A DNA stretch of 13,004 bases. Origin: UBA4717 sp045536775. GTDB lineage: Bacteria > Bacillota > Clostridia > Oscillospirales > CAG-272. The stretch lies in NCBI GenBank assembly GCA_045536775.1, contig JAZSOD010000028.1, positions 1-13,004 on the forward strand, written 5' to 3'. The position numbers and the translations under genes are program-made. The notes under the pieces are model-generated. The model was not told the DNA's origin. It saw only the letters and a list, made by a program, of their open reading frames with translations, and searched no databases. Positions 6,456 to 13,004 of the stretch are shown here, one piece after another; the first letter of the stretch is position 1; each line of letters starts with the position of its first letter.

Positions 6456-7829
6456 ATGACTAATATCATACGAGGACTTTTCGGGCGTAGTCGAGGCGCG
6501 GATATGACTCAAGGCAGCATCGTCTCCCACATCATAACCTTTGCGTTTCCTCTTTTGCTCGGAAATCTGTTTCAACAGCTTTACAACACGGTAGACACGT
6601 GGGTAATTGGTAACTACGCAAGCAACGAAGCCTTTGCGGCGGTCGGCTCGGTGGGACCCATCATCAATATGCTGATAGGCTCGTTTGCGGGACTTGCAAG
6701 CGGTGCCGGCGTTGTTATTTCACAGTACTACGGCGCAAAGGAAGAGAAAAAGGTAAGCGATGCAGTACACTCGTCGGTAGTGATGACGCTTGTTTTAAGC
6801 GTTTTGTTCACTCTCTTCGGCACACTTGCTTCCCCTCTTCTCCTGAAGCTTATGAAGACGCCGCCCGACGTTTTTCCCGAGTCAAACACTTATCTTACCA
6901 TATACATAGCAGGAATTGCGGGGCTTCTCATATACAATATGGGCTCAGGTATTCTCCGCGCAATCGGCGACTCTACAAGACCCTTTCTCTATCTTGTGGT
7001 TTCCGCTGTTACAAATATTTTTCTTGACCTTTTCTTTGTAATCAAGTTAGATCTCGGAGTTGCAGGTGTTGCTTACGCGACTATAATTTCGCAGGGACTT
7101 TCGGCGATACTTGTAATCATCACTCTACTCAGAACAAGCTCGTGTGTCAGGGTGACGCTGAAAAAAATCAGAATACACAAGAACGTACTGTTGAAAATCA
7201 TCAAGGTCGGCATACCTGCTGCGCTTCAGATGGCAATCACTGCGTTTTCAAATGTTTTTGTTCAATCCTACATAAATGCGTTTGAAGCGGATTTTATGTC
7301 GGGCTGGACTGCCTACCTCAAGGTGGACGGGTTTTTATCCCTGCCGATGCAGTCAATAGCTCTTGCGGCGACTACGTTTGTCGGACAAAATCTCGGCTGC
7401 AACAACGCCGAGCGCGCAAAGCGCGGTGTTACCGTATCTATTTCACTTGCTATGGGAATTACGACGGTAATAATTATTCCGATAATCCTATTCTCTCCCT
7501 CGCTTATTGCATTTTTCAACGACAAGCCGCAGGTGGTCGAGTACGGCACTCTGCTCCTCCGGTATATATCCCCGTTCTATATTCTTTTCGCTATTAATCA
7601 AGTATTAGCTCCCGCGCTTCGAGGCGCGGGAGATTCACGAGGACCTATGATAATAACACTGTCCTCATTTGTTCTGTTCAGACAGACATATCTGTACTTC
7701 GCATCTATGCTCTTCCCCGAAAGCTTTATCATCACGGCTATGGGATACCCTGCAGGATGGCTTTTATGCACTGCGATCTATCTGATTTACTACCGAAAAG
7801 TAGGAATTCACAAGAACAAGCTAATATAA
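6456..7829 (+). CDS. MATE family multidrug/cation exporter
   Basis: The product is a 457-residue inner-membrane transporter of the MATE family, with the usual length and about 12 hydrophobic segments in two homologous halves. The N-terminal signature MTQGSIVSHIITFAFPLLL followed by GNLFQQLYNTVDTWVIG is typical of the clostridial NorM/DinF-like branch. The second half starts with IIKVGIPAALQMAITAFSNVFVQ and includes ALRGAGDSRGPM. Members export cationic drugs or metabolites driven by Na+ or H+; the substrate is unknown. Start choice: the ATG at 6456 has only a weak upstream purine run and overlaps the stop of a four-codon frame (MAKK, 6445-6459). An in-frame ATG at 6504 (MTQGS) has GAGG 7 bases upstream. 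Short extensions before the M-T-x-G motif are common in the family, so 6456 is kept, with doubt. Confidence 0.9.
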   Translation: MTNIIRGLFGRSRGADMTQGSIVSHIITFAFPLLLGNLFQQLYNTVDTWVIGNYASNEAFAAVGSVGPIINMLIGSFAGLASGAGVVISQYYGAKEEKKVSDAVHSSVVMTLVLSVLFTLFGTLASPLLLKLMKTPPDVFPESNTYLTIYIAGIAGLLIYNMGSGILRAIGDSTRPFLYLVVSAVTNIFLDLFFVIKLDLGVAGVAYATIISQGLSAILVIITLLRTSSCVRVTLKKIRIHKNVLLKIIKVGIPAALQMAITAFSNVFVQSYINAFEADFMSGWTAYLKVDGFLSLPMQSIALAATTFVGQNLGCNNAERAKRGVTVSISLAMGITTVIIIPIILFSPSLIAFFNDKPQVVEYGTLLLRYISPFYILFAINQVLAPALRGAGDSRGPMIITLSSFVLFRQTYLYFASMLFPESFIITAMGYPAGWLLCTAIYLIYYRKVGIHKNKLI

Positions 7830-7834
7830 AAAAA

Positions 7835-7857
7835 GACGGCAAACGCCGTCTTTTTTT
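7835..7857. terminator. Terminator 1 between MATE and HAD genes, bidirectional
   Basis: GACGGC (7835-7840) pairs with GCCGTC (7845-7850) over AAAC, with seven T's after it and seven A's before it. The symmetry lets it serve both the MATE gene and the convergent HAD gene. Confidence 0.9.
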
Positions 7858-7878
7858 GCGCCAAGTGGCGCTTTTTTT
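7858..7878 (+). terminator. Terminator 2, backup for the MATE gene
   Basis: GCGCC (7858-7862) pairs with GGCGC (7867-7871) over AAGT and is followed by seven T's (7872-7878). It starts immediately after the first terminator and runs into the stop codon of the HAD gene, giving a tandem stop for rightward transcription. Confidence 0.75.
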
Positions 7879-8722
7879 ATTTTATAACATTCTTTTCTAT
7901 ATGCTCGATTACGTCGGCTATCGCGCCGTCGTTATGATCACAGGTGACGTACACGCCCGGTATCTGCTTTAGCTCTTCGGGGGCATTGGCAACTGCTGCG
8001 GGAATATCCGAGTCTGCGATCAGCTCGTAATCGTTGAAATAGTCACCTATACCGCAAAGCTTGATATTCGAGAGCTCAAGTCCGCATTTTTCTGATATGC
8101 TCTGTTTCAGCGCACCTATCATTTTTCCTTTATTGACACCCGGCGGTAATAGCTCTGCGTAATCAGCTTGAGATGATATTATACGAATGTTTTTAAGAGC
8201 AAGTGCTCTGCCAACTTTTAACACGTCCGGTATGTACGAGGAGTCACCCTCGAAAACCACTTTAAGCCACTGGTCGTCTACAACATCATCAAGCACCCTC
8301 TCAATAACACACTCGGAAACAGGTCCGAAATCATATCTTGAATGTGATATTCCCGGCTCATAGACGTAGGTGTTTAGCATAGACACACGGTAGATTATCT
8401 GCGGAAAGCGCTTAGCAATCTCACGAACCGCATAAAGTGCCTCGTGTGAGTCGAATTCGGTCACCGCACCTATTTCTCCCGTTCTGATGTCACAGATATA
8501 CGAGCCGTTGCAGGCGATCATCGGTGCATTGCATATACTTGTCAGTTCGGGACAGGCTTTTGCTGCAAAGAACCAGTCACGTCCCGTGGCGATCGTGAAA
8601 AGTCCTCCTTCGGATTTGAAATACTCAATAGCATCAAGGTTACGCTCAACGTATTTCTCGCCGTCCGCAAGAAATGTACCGTCAAGGTCGCTCGCAATAA
8701 CAATTCCTTCAAATCTATTCAT
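7877..8722 (-). CDS. Cof-type HAD-IIB family phosphatase
   Basis: The product is a 281-residue cytoplasmic phosphatase of the haloacid dehalogenase superfamily, subclass IIB (Cof/YidA-like), of usual length. All motifs are present: motif I SDLDGT (nucleophile Asp12, acid/base Asp14), motif II ATGR (Thr46), motif III Lys in VNKGK (near 198), and motif IV GIGDYFNDYEL (Asp227, Asp231). The inserted C2 cap lies between motifs II and III. The C-terminal HNDGAIADVIE is typical of the family. These enzymes dephosphorylate sugar phosphates, nucleotides or cofactors such as FMN or pyridoxal phosphate; the substrate here is not predictable. GGAG (8731-8728) lies 5 bases before the ATG at 8722. It is a single gene in a divergent pair with the unknown gene at 8935. 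Confidence 0.92.
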   Translation of the reverse strand: MNRFEGIVIASDLDGTFLADGEKYVERNLDAIEYFKSEGGLFTIATGRDWFFAAKACPELTSICNAPMIACNGSYICDIRTGEIGAVTEFDSHEALYAVREIAKRFPQIIYRVSMLNTYVYEPGISHSRYDFGPVSECVIERVLDDVVDDQWLKVVFEGDSSYIPDVLKVGRALALKNIRIISSQADYAELLPPGVNKGKMIGALKQSISEKCGLELSNIKLCGIGDYFNDYELIADSDIPAAVANAPEELKQIPGVYVTCDHNDGAIADVIEHIEKNVIK

Positions 8723-8759
8723 AACTTCTCCATATTTACGAGTTTCTTAAGCGTCAATC

Positions 8760-8788
8760 ATCATAACACAGAAAAACACAAAAATCAA
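8760..8788 (-). promoter_or_regulatory. Promoter of the HAD phosphatase gene
   Basis: On the minus strand TTGATT (8788-8783) and TATGAT (8765-8760) are separated by 17 bases, with TGT before the -10 (extended -10). It reads away from the palindrome at 8820-8844. Confidence 0.65.
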
Positions 8789-8819
8789 GTACGGTTATGA
8801 GATATTTTTCGACATTTTT

Positions 8820-8844
8820 TCATAAAAAATGGCATTTTTTATGA
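8820..8844. repeat. Perfect A-tract palindrome, candidate operator
   Basis: The arm TCATAAAAAATG (8820-8831) is repeated exactly in inverted orientation at 8833-8844 around a single G. It ends 8 bases before the -35 box of the rightward gene and lies 31 bases behind the -35 box of the leftward HAD gene. Its symmetry suits a dimeric DNA-binding regulator, and the phased A/T runs may also bend DNA. It is not followed by a T-tract in either useful direction, so it is unlikely to be a terminator. Confidence 0.6.
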
Positions 8845-8852
8845 TATTTCTA

Positions 8853-8881
8853 TTGACAAATATTATATTATATGTTATTAT
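8853..8881 (+). promoter_or_regulatory. Near-consensus promoter of the unknown basic-protein gene
   Basis: A perfect TTGACA (8853-8858), a 17-base spacer ending in TGT, and TATTAT (8876-8881) form an extended -10 promoter with a full -35. The flanking 8860-8915 is almost pure A/T, which should favour melting. The leader would be about 47 bases, ending in AAGGAG (8921-8926). Confidence 0.75.
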
Positions 8882-8934
8882 ATAAATGTAATATATAGTA
8901 TTATATTAATTTTAGTGATAAAGGAGTTTTGAAA

Positions 8935-9480
8935 ATGACTCAGGCACCCTTTCAGTCAAAAAGAAGATATCCCAATGCACCCGTATCCTCTTCAAGACCT
9001 GCCTCAGTTGGTTTTGAAACAAACACGAGATATACAAGAAAACCCGCATCTAACGAACGCACCAGATTCAACGATCCTATTGCAAAAACCGTAAGCGTTG
9101 TCAAGCGCAAGGCTTATATCGCTCCCGATGCTTCGGTTATCCTTATGCCTGGCACCATCGAACGCGCGGATATTGAAGAATCGGATCGATACAAGTCTAA
9201 TGCAGATAAATTCTCCGCTTCTCTCTCCAAGCGTATAAAGGATGCTCTTCACAAAGGCAGCGACGCCTATACTCTTTACGGCGTCGACACAAGCGAGATA
9301 TTTACCGAAGAGATAGTTCTTGACGAAAACATCGGTGTCACGGCGGTACAAAGATGCGATACCGAAGATAATATATCCATAAGCAAAAAAAGCAGAAAAA
9401 AATTCAAAGTATTCAAAAGTGAGTTTGAAGCTAAATTCCGCGTTTTTGCGGGCAAGCTTTATAACCTTCGAATCAGCTGA
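8935..9480 (+). CDS. Unrecognised basic soluble protein, 181 residues
   Basis: I do not recognise this protein. It has no signal peptide, membrane helix or known catalytic motif. Residues 1-60 are rich in Arg, Lys, Ser, Thr and Pro (QSKRRYPNAP, SSSRPASVG, RYTRKPASNERTRF) and look disordered. The middle (~60-145) could be folded: VKRKAYIAPDASVILMPGTIE, then KRIKDALHKGSDAYTLYGVDTSEIF. The last 30 residues are again basic (KKSRKKFKVFKSEFEAKFR), amphipathic and possibly helical. Basic ends suggest nucleic-acid or membrane-surface contact; this is inference. The ATG at 8935 is chosen over the in-frame TTG at 8929 because AAGGAG (8921-8926) lies 8 bases before it. A strong promoter, good ribosome binding site and dedicated terminator show a genuine gene transcribed alone. 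An antisense frame covers most of it (9004-9546) but has none of these signals. Confidence 0.72.
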   Translation: MTQAPFQSKRRYPNAPVSSSRPASVGFETNTRYTRKPASNERTRFNDPIAKTVSVVKRKAYIAPDASVILMPGTIERADIEESDRYKSNADKFSASLSKRIKDALHKGSDAYTLYGVDTSEIFTEEIVLDENIGVTAVQRCDTEDNISISKKSRKKFKVFKSEFEAKFRVFAGKLYNLRIS

Positions 9481-9520
9481 ATCCTCTTGAATATATAGTG
9501 TCTCCTCCAAGACAAAAAGC

Positions 9521-9563
9521 GACGGAAGTGTGGTCAGTCTGACCATACTTCCGCCGTTTTTTT
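9521..9563 (+). terminator. Long-stem terminator after the unknown gene
   Basis: CGGAAGT, a G-U pair and TGGTCA (9523-9536) pair with TGACCA, T and ACTTCCG (9540-9553), giving a 14-bp stem with a 3-base loop, followed by seven T's (9557-9563). It starts about 40 bases after the stop codon. Confidence 0.9.
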
Positions 9564-9603
9564 GTGCAGTGTTTACAAACTAATTTTATTTTTCCTTTCC
9601 CTA

Positions 9604-9632
9604 TTGACTTATGTGTTTTGTGGTGCTAAAAT
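9604..9632 (+). promoter_or_regulatory. Extended -10 promoter of the second MATE gene
   Basis: TTGACT (9604-9609) and TAAAAT (9627-9632) are 17 bases apart, with TGC before the -10. The leader is about 60 bases. It contains a weak ACGC/GCGT hairpin (9667-9679) but no riboswitch I can recognise. Confidence 0.7.
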
Positions 9633-9700
9633 TACCAAAACTTGAGTTGTCATTTATTTCGTCAGTACGCTTTTGGCGTCTATGAAAGGAAGCGATCTTT

Positions 9701-11059
9701 ATGACAGGCAATACCCCTAAATTCAGAGTTTTCTTCGGTGATCCCGATCTTCCGCAAATGTTTATGATGTTTCTGCCTATTTTTATAGACAGAATACTCA
9801 ATTCATTCATCGGCACGGTCCACTCCTACTTTGTTGCCGATGCAGGCGAAGCAGTAATCTCCGCAATAAGCCTTGCCAATCAGGTTAACTCTATGCTTGC
9901 CTCTGTCTTCTTCAGCGTTTGCAGCGCTGTCATAATAGTAGTAGCGCAACTGACCGGCGCAGGGTATCGCGACCAAGCTGCACTTACTGTAGGTCACACA
10001 CTTACATTCACCATGTACGGTACTGCCGCTATTGGACTTCTGTTCGTTCTGTTCCCTTCATGGATAATGACTCTCTTTTTCGGTGACGTTGATCCCCTTA
10101 TTCTTAAAGAATCCGTAAAATATATCCGTTTGCTTGGAATATCCTTACCCTTTGACGGAATCTTCCAGTCTTGCGCCTGCGCATCCCGCGGATATAACGA
10201 GCATAGAATTCCTATGTTCGTATCAGTCAGCGGAAGTCTTATCAAGCTTATTGTGTCATTTTTCCTTATCAAAATTTTCAAATTTGGCATTATCGGTGCA
10301 GCTCTCGCGATACTTGTCGGACGTTTTTATAATGCCGTTATTGGTTACACGCTACTACGTCGACGCAATTGGATAGCGCCTGTAACAAAATGTATCCGAG
10401 TGAATTTTTCACTAATCAAAAATGTCCTTTATCTCGGTATATTCAGTTCGACCGAGCGTTTTACATCTGTATTTGCGGGAACAATTAAAACCGGTTATCT
10501 CGTTCCCTTCGGAACGGCACACATTACTGCGTCTTCGGTCTTTTCCACCTTTAGCGAGCTTCTTAACACCACACCGTTTGCAATGACAACACTTGTAAGA
10601 AACTACGTGGCTATCGGCATCGGAAGCAAGGATATAAAAAAAGCCCACACGATGATTTGGAAATGTTACATATACAACGTGTTTATGGCAGTCCTTGCCT
10701 GGACGACCGCATTTATTACACTGCCGCACATTTTCCCATTATATACAGAAAACAAAGAAACTCTCGCGTTACTTGGAACGATTCTTGCCATAAACACTTT
10801 AGGAGTACCGCTTGTATCTATTTTTTCCGGAACTATCAGAGCCGCACTTGACGGCGCCGGCGATGCTAAATATTCAACTATTGTCACTATCGTGTGCCTA
10901 TTTGTATTTGATCTCGGACTTGGATACATTCTTACGGTTAACTGCGGACTCGGTATAATCGGTTCTACTATATCAGGCATTGCTTCATTATTTGTAAAAG
11001 CTATAATCTACTTTGTGAGATACAAAAGCGGCAAGTGGAAGAATCACGTTATGGTGTAA
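9701..11059 (+). CDS. MATE family efflux transporter, divergent member
   Basis: The product is a 452-residue multi-pass inner-membrane protein of the MATE family, about 12 hydrophobic segments. The first helix, MFMMFLPIFIDRILNSFIGTV, lacks the GNLFQQLYN signature of the other MATE in this window. Family character is seen in ADAGEAVISAISLANQVNSM, in LLGISLPFDGIFQSCACASRGYNEHRIPM and in the second-half equivalent GTIRAALDGAGDAKYSTIV. GAAAGGA (9684-9690) lies about 10 bases before the ATG. Substrate and coupling ion are unknown; polysaccharide or lipid flippases of the wider MOP superfamily are a less likely alternative. It is transcribed alone, from its own promoter to the terminator at 11075-11099. 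The two MATE genes are too different to be a recent duplication. Confidence 0.87.
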   Translation: MTGNTPKFRVFFGDPDLPQMFMMFLPIFIDRILNSFIGTVHSYFVADAGEAVISAISLANQVNSMLASVFFSVCSAVIIVVAQLTGAGYRDQAALTVGHTLTFTMYGTAAIGLLFVLFPSWIMTLFFGDVDPLILKESVKYIRLLGISLPFDGIFQSCACASRGYNEHRIPMFVSVSGSLIKLIVSFFLIKIFKFGIIGAALAILVGRFYNAVIGYTLLRRRNWIAPVTKCIRVNFSLIKNVLYLGIFSSTERFTSVFAGTIKTGYLVPFGTAHITASSVFSTFSELLNTTPFAMTTLVRNYVAIGIGSKDIKKAHTMIWKCYIYNVFMAVLAWTTAFITLPHIFPLYTENKETLALLGTILAINTLGVPLVSIFSGTIRAALDGAGDAKYSTIVTIVCLFVFDLGLGYILTVNCGLGIIGSTISGIASLFVKAIIYFVRYKSGKWKNHVMV

Positions 11060-11074
11060 TTACATAAAGAAAAA

Positions 11075-11099
11075 ACGGCGATTTTCATCGCCGTTTTTT
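11075..11099. terminator. Bidirectional terminator between MATE and SLH genes
   Basis: ACGGCGAT (11075-11082) pairs with ATCGCCGT (11087-11094) over TTTC, followed by T's to 11099 and preceded by an A-run (11070-11075). It can end both the MATE transcript and the convergent SLH-protein transcript. Confidence 0.9.
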
Positions 11100-11103
11100 G
11101 TTT

Positions 11104-11135
11104 ATCCTGCAGTGCGAAAGGAGACGCCGCAGGAT
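11104..11135. repeat. Imperfect inverted repeat downstream of the SLH gene
   Basis: ATCCTGC (11104-11110) and GCAGGAT (11129-11135) pair over 7 bp, with an inner GCG/CGC of 3 bp (11114-11116 with 11125-11127). No T-tract follows on either strand. For the minus-strand gene this is a 3' UTR stem-loop just before its terminator; its function is unknown. Confidence 0.45.
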
Positions 11136-11161
11136 GTGTTTGGCATTATGTTAATAGCGTT

Positions 11162-13004
11162 TTACACAGCCGGGTCTGTTTCGCCCTCTGCAAGTGTATA
11201 ATAAAAATCGTTAAATCCAATAGCCTTGTTACCGAGAAGCTGCTTTACGGTGGCGTTATCGTAAGTCCAATCAACAAGACCGCCCTTTGCTTCCTTGGGG
11301 TTCTTACCAAGCTGACCAAATGAGCCTCCGTACGGAAGGATTATTGTATTGTCTATCCACGCAAAACCGAGGCCTTCCCTTACCGATGTAGCAGTTGCCT
11401 TGAACAAATATTTTCTTGTATTCCAGAATTTGTTATTGTCTATCGTGCAGTCTATAAATTCGGTATAAGTATCTCCCGCACCGTAGAACGAGGTATATCC
11501 GAACTTCTGATGATTGTATCCGCTGAAGCCGTAACCCGATCTTGTTACAAGGTTATTTGAGAGTTTACAGTTTATAATCTTCGCGTAGGTCGTGGGGGTA
11601 TTCTCGTTGGAGGTCGTAAGCCAAACCTCGAGATCTGCGTCCCAAAGAGCGTTGTCACGTATCTCTACATTCTCGAATATAAGCTTCTTGCCTTCTGTAA
11701 GAGTTGCGCTAAGCTGAACCGTAGGTCCGCAGTCGAAGCAGTTGTGCATATAGTTATCATACACGTAGTAGCCATTAGTGGTTCCGTATATCTCGACAGC
11801 ATTTCCGAGTCTGTTTGTTGCCACGCCCGGATTCGAGCAGGAGCCACCAATCCATCCAATCTCACAGTTGCGTACCGTGAAGTTTTCGCAGGAGCTTGCC
11901 CAAATACCGTGGCTACCCGTATAGCGAACGCATATGTTATCAATGATAACGTCTGATTTTGCGGTTATTCCCTTTCCGAACTTAGCTATCTCAATCGAGT
12001 CAAAGAGGTCACCGGGATTACCACCCTCGCAGTAGAGATAGAGCGCGTTTTCGCCCCAATCGTGATAGAACTGGAGATGGTGGGAGAGATCGTAAGCATT
12101 CTTGAAAGGTTGCGACGGGAAGTACCAGTAATCAATACCGTTTGATACGAGTCCGTTTGTTCCCGCTGAAAGCGAAACGTCCTCGGTCATCGATTTAATT
12201 ACTCGCATACCGTAAGCTTCGCCGTCGTTGAATACTATCTGTCCTACGTCCTCTACGACGTATATAGGCTGATAGAATTTGTAAAGGTTTGCCTTGTCGG
12301 TTTTTAACCACTGGTCGGTGCTGTCTGCCTCTATCGAGCCAAGAATGCGAGGTTTTGCGCCCTCTCCGTACGCCGAGTACGTAACTCCCGACTCAGTTAC
12401 AAAATTGTGGTGCCACTCGTCACCGCGCTTAAGCAGCACTACGTCGCCTGCCTTTATAGCATCATCCTTCTGAAGCGCCTCAACTCTTGTGAGGGTTGCC
12501 AGCGGGGTCTTTTCGCTGAGGCCGTCATTTGTGTCGCTTCCGTCATTTGAAACGTACCACACCTTGCCGCCCTTCGCTACTGTCCACTCGCTCTTGGAAG
12601 CAAGAATAGCGTTCTTTTTGTTCTCAAACTCCTTTTCAAGCGATGTGATAAGCTCGTCACTCGCTTTCTTCATATAGAAGTTATCGTCCTTTGCGGAGAG
12701 CCAGAGCTCACTGCCGTCCTCTGCAGTGTACGCTTCGTGAGCGTACGCCGATTCAATTACGTAGGGGTATGCCCAATGCTTATTATTTATGTCTGAGAAT
12801 CCTGCAACAAGTGTATTTTCTATACCTGTCAGCGTCGGTGTTCTTCCGAGTGCGATACAGAGAACCTTTACAACCTCCGAACGCTTGATGTTTCCGTCGG
12901 GGTCGAAGGTGTCGGCAGACTTACCGTTTACGATGCCCGCCTTTGCAGCCGCCATTATTACGTTATATCTCGGGTGTGTCTGAGGCACGTCCTTGAAGGA
13001 TACC
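11162..13004 (-). CDS. SLH-domain surface protein with parallel beta-helix, N-terminus cut by window edge
   Basis: The frame stays open to the window edge, adding V-S-F-K-D before the GTG at 12988. FKDVPQTHPRYNVI is the start of an SLH repeat, so the true start lies beyond 13004. About 613 residues are visible. The first SLH repeat runs to GIVNGKSADTFDPDGNIKRSEVVKVL, with KRSE in place of the usual TRAE. A second begins at FSDINNKHWAYPYVIESA and is degenerate. A short helical linker (~105-135) follows. WYVSNDGSDTNDGLSEKTPLATL (split by function: strand, then Gly/Asp loop) at ~144-166 is the typical entry to secreted beta-helix proteins. Parallel beta-helix turns occupy ~330-560 (VIIDNICVRYTGSHGIW, FTVRNCEIGWIGG, AKIINCKLSNNLV, FIDCTIDNNKFW). 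SLH repeats tether proteins to cell-wall polysaccharide; the helix probably binds or cleaves a polysaccharide, as in pectate-lyase-like proteins. No catalytic residues could be assigned. Confidence 0.85.
   Translation of the reverse strand, partial: VSFKDVPQTHPRYNVIMAAAKAGIVNGKSADTFDPDGNIKRSEVVKVLCIALGRTPTLTGIENTLVAGFSDINNKHWAYPYVIESAYAHEAYTAEDGSELWLSAKDDNFYMKKASDELITSLEKEFENKKNAILASKSEWTVAKGGKVWYVSNDGSDTNDGLSEKTPLATLTRVEALQKDDAIKAGDVVLLKRGDEWHHNFVTESGVTYSAYGEGAKPRILGSIEADSTDQWLKTDKANLYKFYQPIYVVEDVGQIVFNDGEAYGMRVIKSMTEDVSLSAGTNGLVSNGIDYWYFPSQPFKNAYDLSHHLQFYHDWGENALYLYCEGGNPGDLFDSIEIAKFGKGITAKSDVIIDNICVRYTGSHGIWASSCENFTVRNCEIGWIGGSCSNPGVATNRLGNAVEIYGTTNGYYVYDNYMHNCFDCGPTVQLSATLTEGKKLIFENVEIRDNALWDADLEVWLTTSNENTPTTYAKIINCKLSNNLVTRSGYGFSGYNHQKFGYTSFYGAGDTYTEFIDCTIDNNKFWNTRKYLFKATATSVREGLGFAWIDNTIILPYGGSFGQLGKNPKEAKGGLVDWTYDNATVKQLLGNKAIGFNDFYYTLAEGETDPAV

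Noticed and set aside
8820..8844. The A-tract palindrome as a rho-independent terminator
   Set aside because: It lies between two divergent starts, where no transcript would need to end, and its stem is almost all A-T.
9004..9546. 180-codon minus-strand frame opposite the unknown gene
   Set aside because: It begins inside the terminator stem of the plus-strand gene and has no promoter or ribosome binding site. The plus frame has all expected signals.
9633..9700. Riboswitch in the leader of the second MATE gene
   Set aside because: Only a 4-bp hairpin and a weak CCAAAA/TTTTGG pairing are visible in about 60 bases; no known aptamer core could be recognised.

Overview
The window looks like a chromosomal segment of a Gram-positive anaerobe of the class Clostridia (Bacillota). 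This is inferred from gene content and signals: strong AAGGAG-type ribosome binding sites, sigma-A promoters often with an extended -10 (TGn), hairpin-plus-T terminators, a TepA-type ClpP-fold protease, clostridial-type MATE exporters and an S-layer-homology (SLH) surface protein. I saw no tRNA, rRNA, CRISPR array, insertion sequence or phage gene.

Layout. A TepA-like protease (minus strand, 49-765) diverges from a three-gene plus-strand unit (902-3235): a PduL-type phosphotransacylase, a divergent NifU/IscU-like protein and a protein of the uncharacterised GGGtGRT family. The three share one good promoter, have short gaps and one strong terminator, and their codon choice (AAG, GGT, CTC, GTT, ATC) suggests high expression. 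Next, with its own promoter and terminator, is a 668-residue protein (3429-5435). It has an N-terminal membrane region, two Rossmann/RCK-like nucleotide-binding units and a C-terminal Ryanodine-receptor-like (RyR) region. It is the most system-like single gene here: a candidate ligand-sensing channel or membrane effector. Its codon use differs clearly from the preceding operon.

The middle holds ordinary accessory metabolism and transport: an amidohydrolase (minus, 5517-6302), divergent from a MATE exporter (plus, 6456-7829), which converges on a Cof-type HAD phosphatase (minus, 7877-8722) through two tandem terminators. A 213-base AT-rich divergent spacer then carries a perfect 12-bp-arm palindrome next to a near-consensus promoter. 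That promoter drives an unrecognised 181-residue basic protein (8935-9480), followed by a long terminator. A second, divergent MATE-family protein (9701-11059) has its own promoter. The right end (11162 to beyond 13004, minus) is the C-terminal part of a large surface protein with SLH repeats and a parallel beta-helix, cut off by the window edge.

Working together: only the PduL/NifU-like/GGGtGRT genes look like an operon. The remaining genes are single transcription units, arranged as divergent or convergent pairs. All functions are assigned by reading motifs and from memory of the families; no database search was run.
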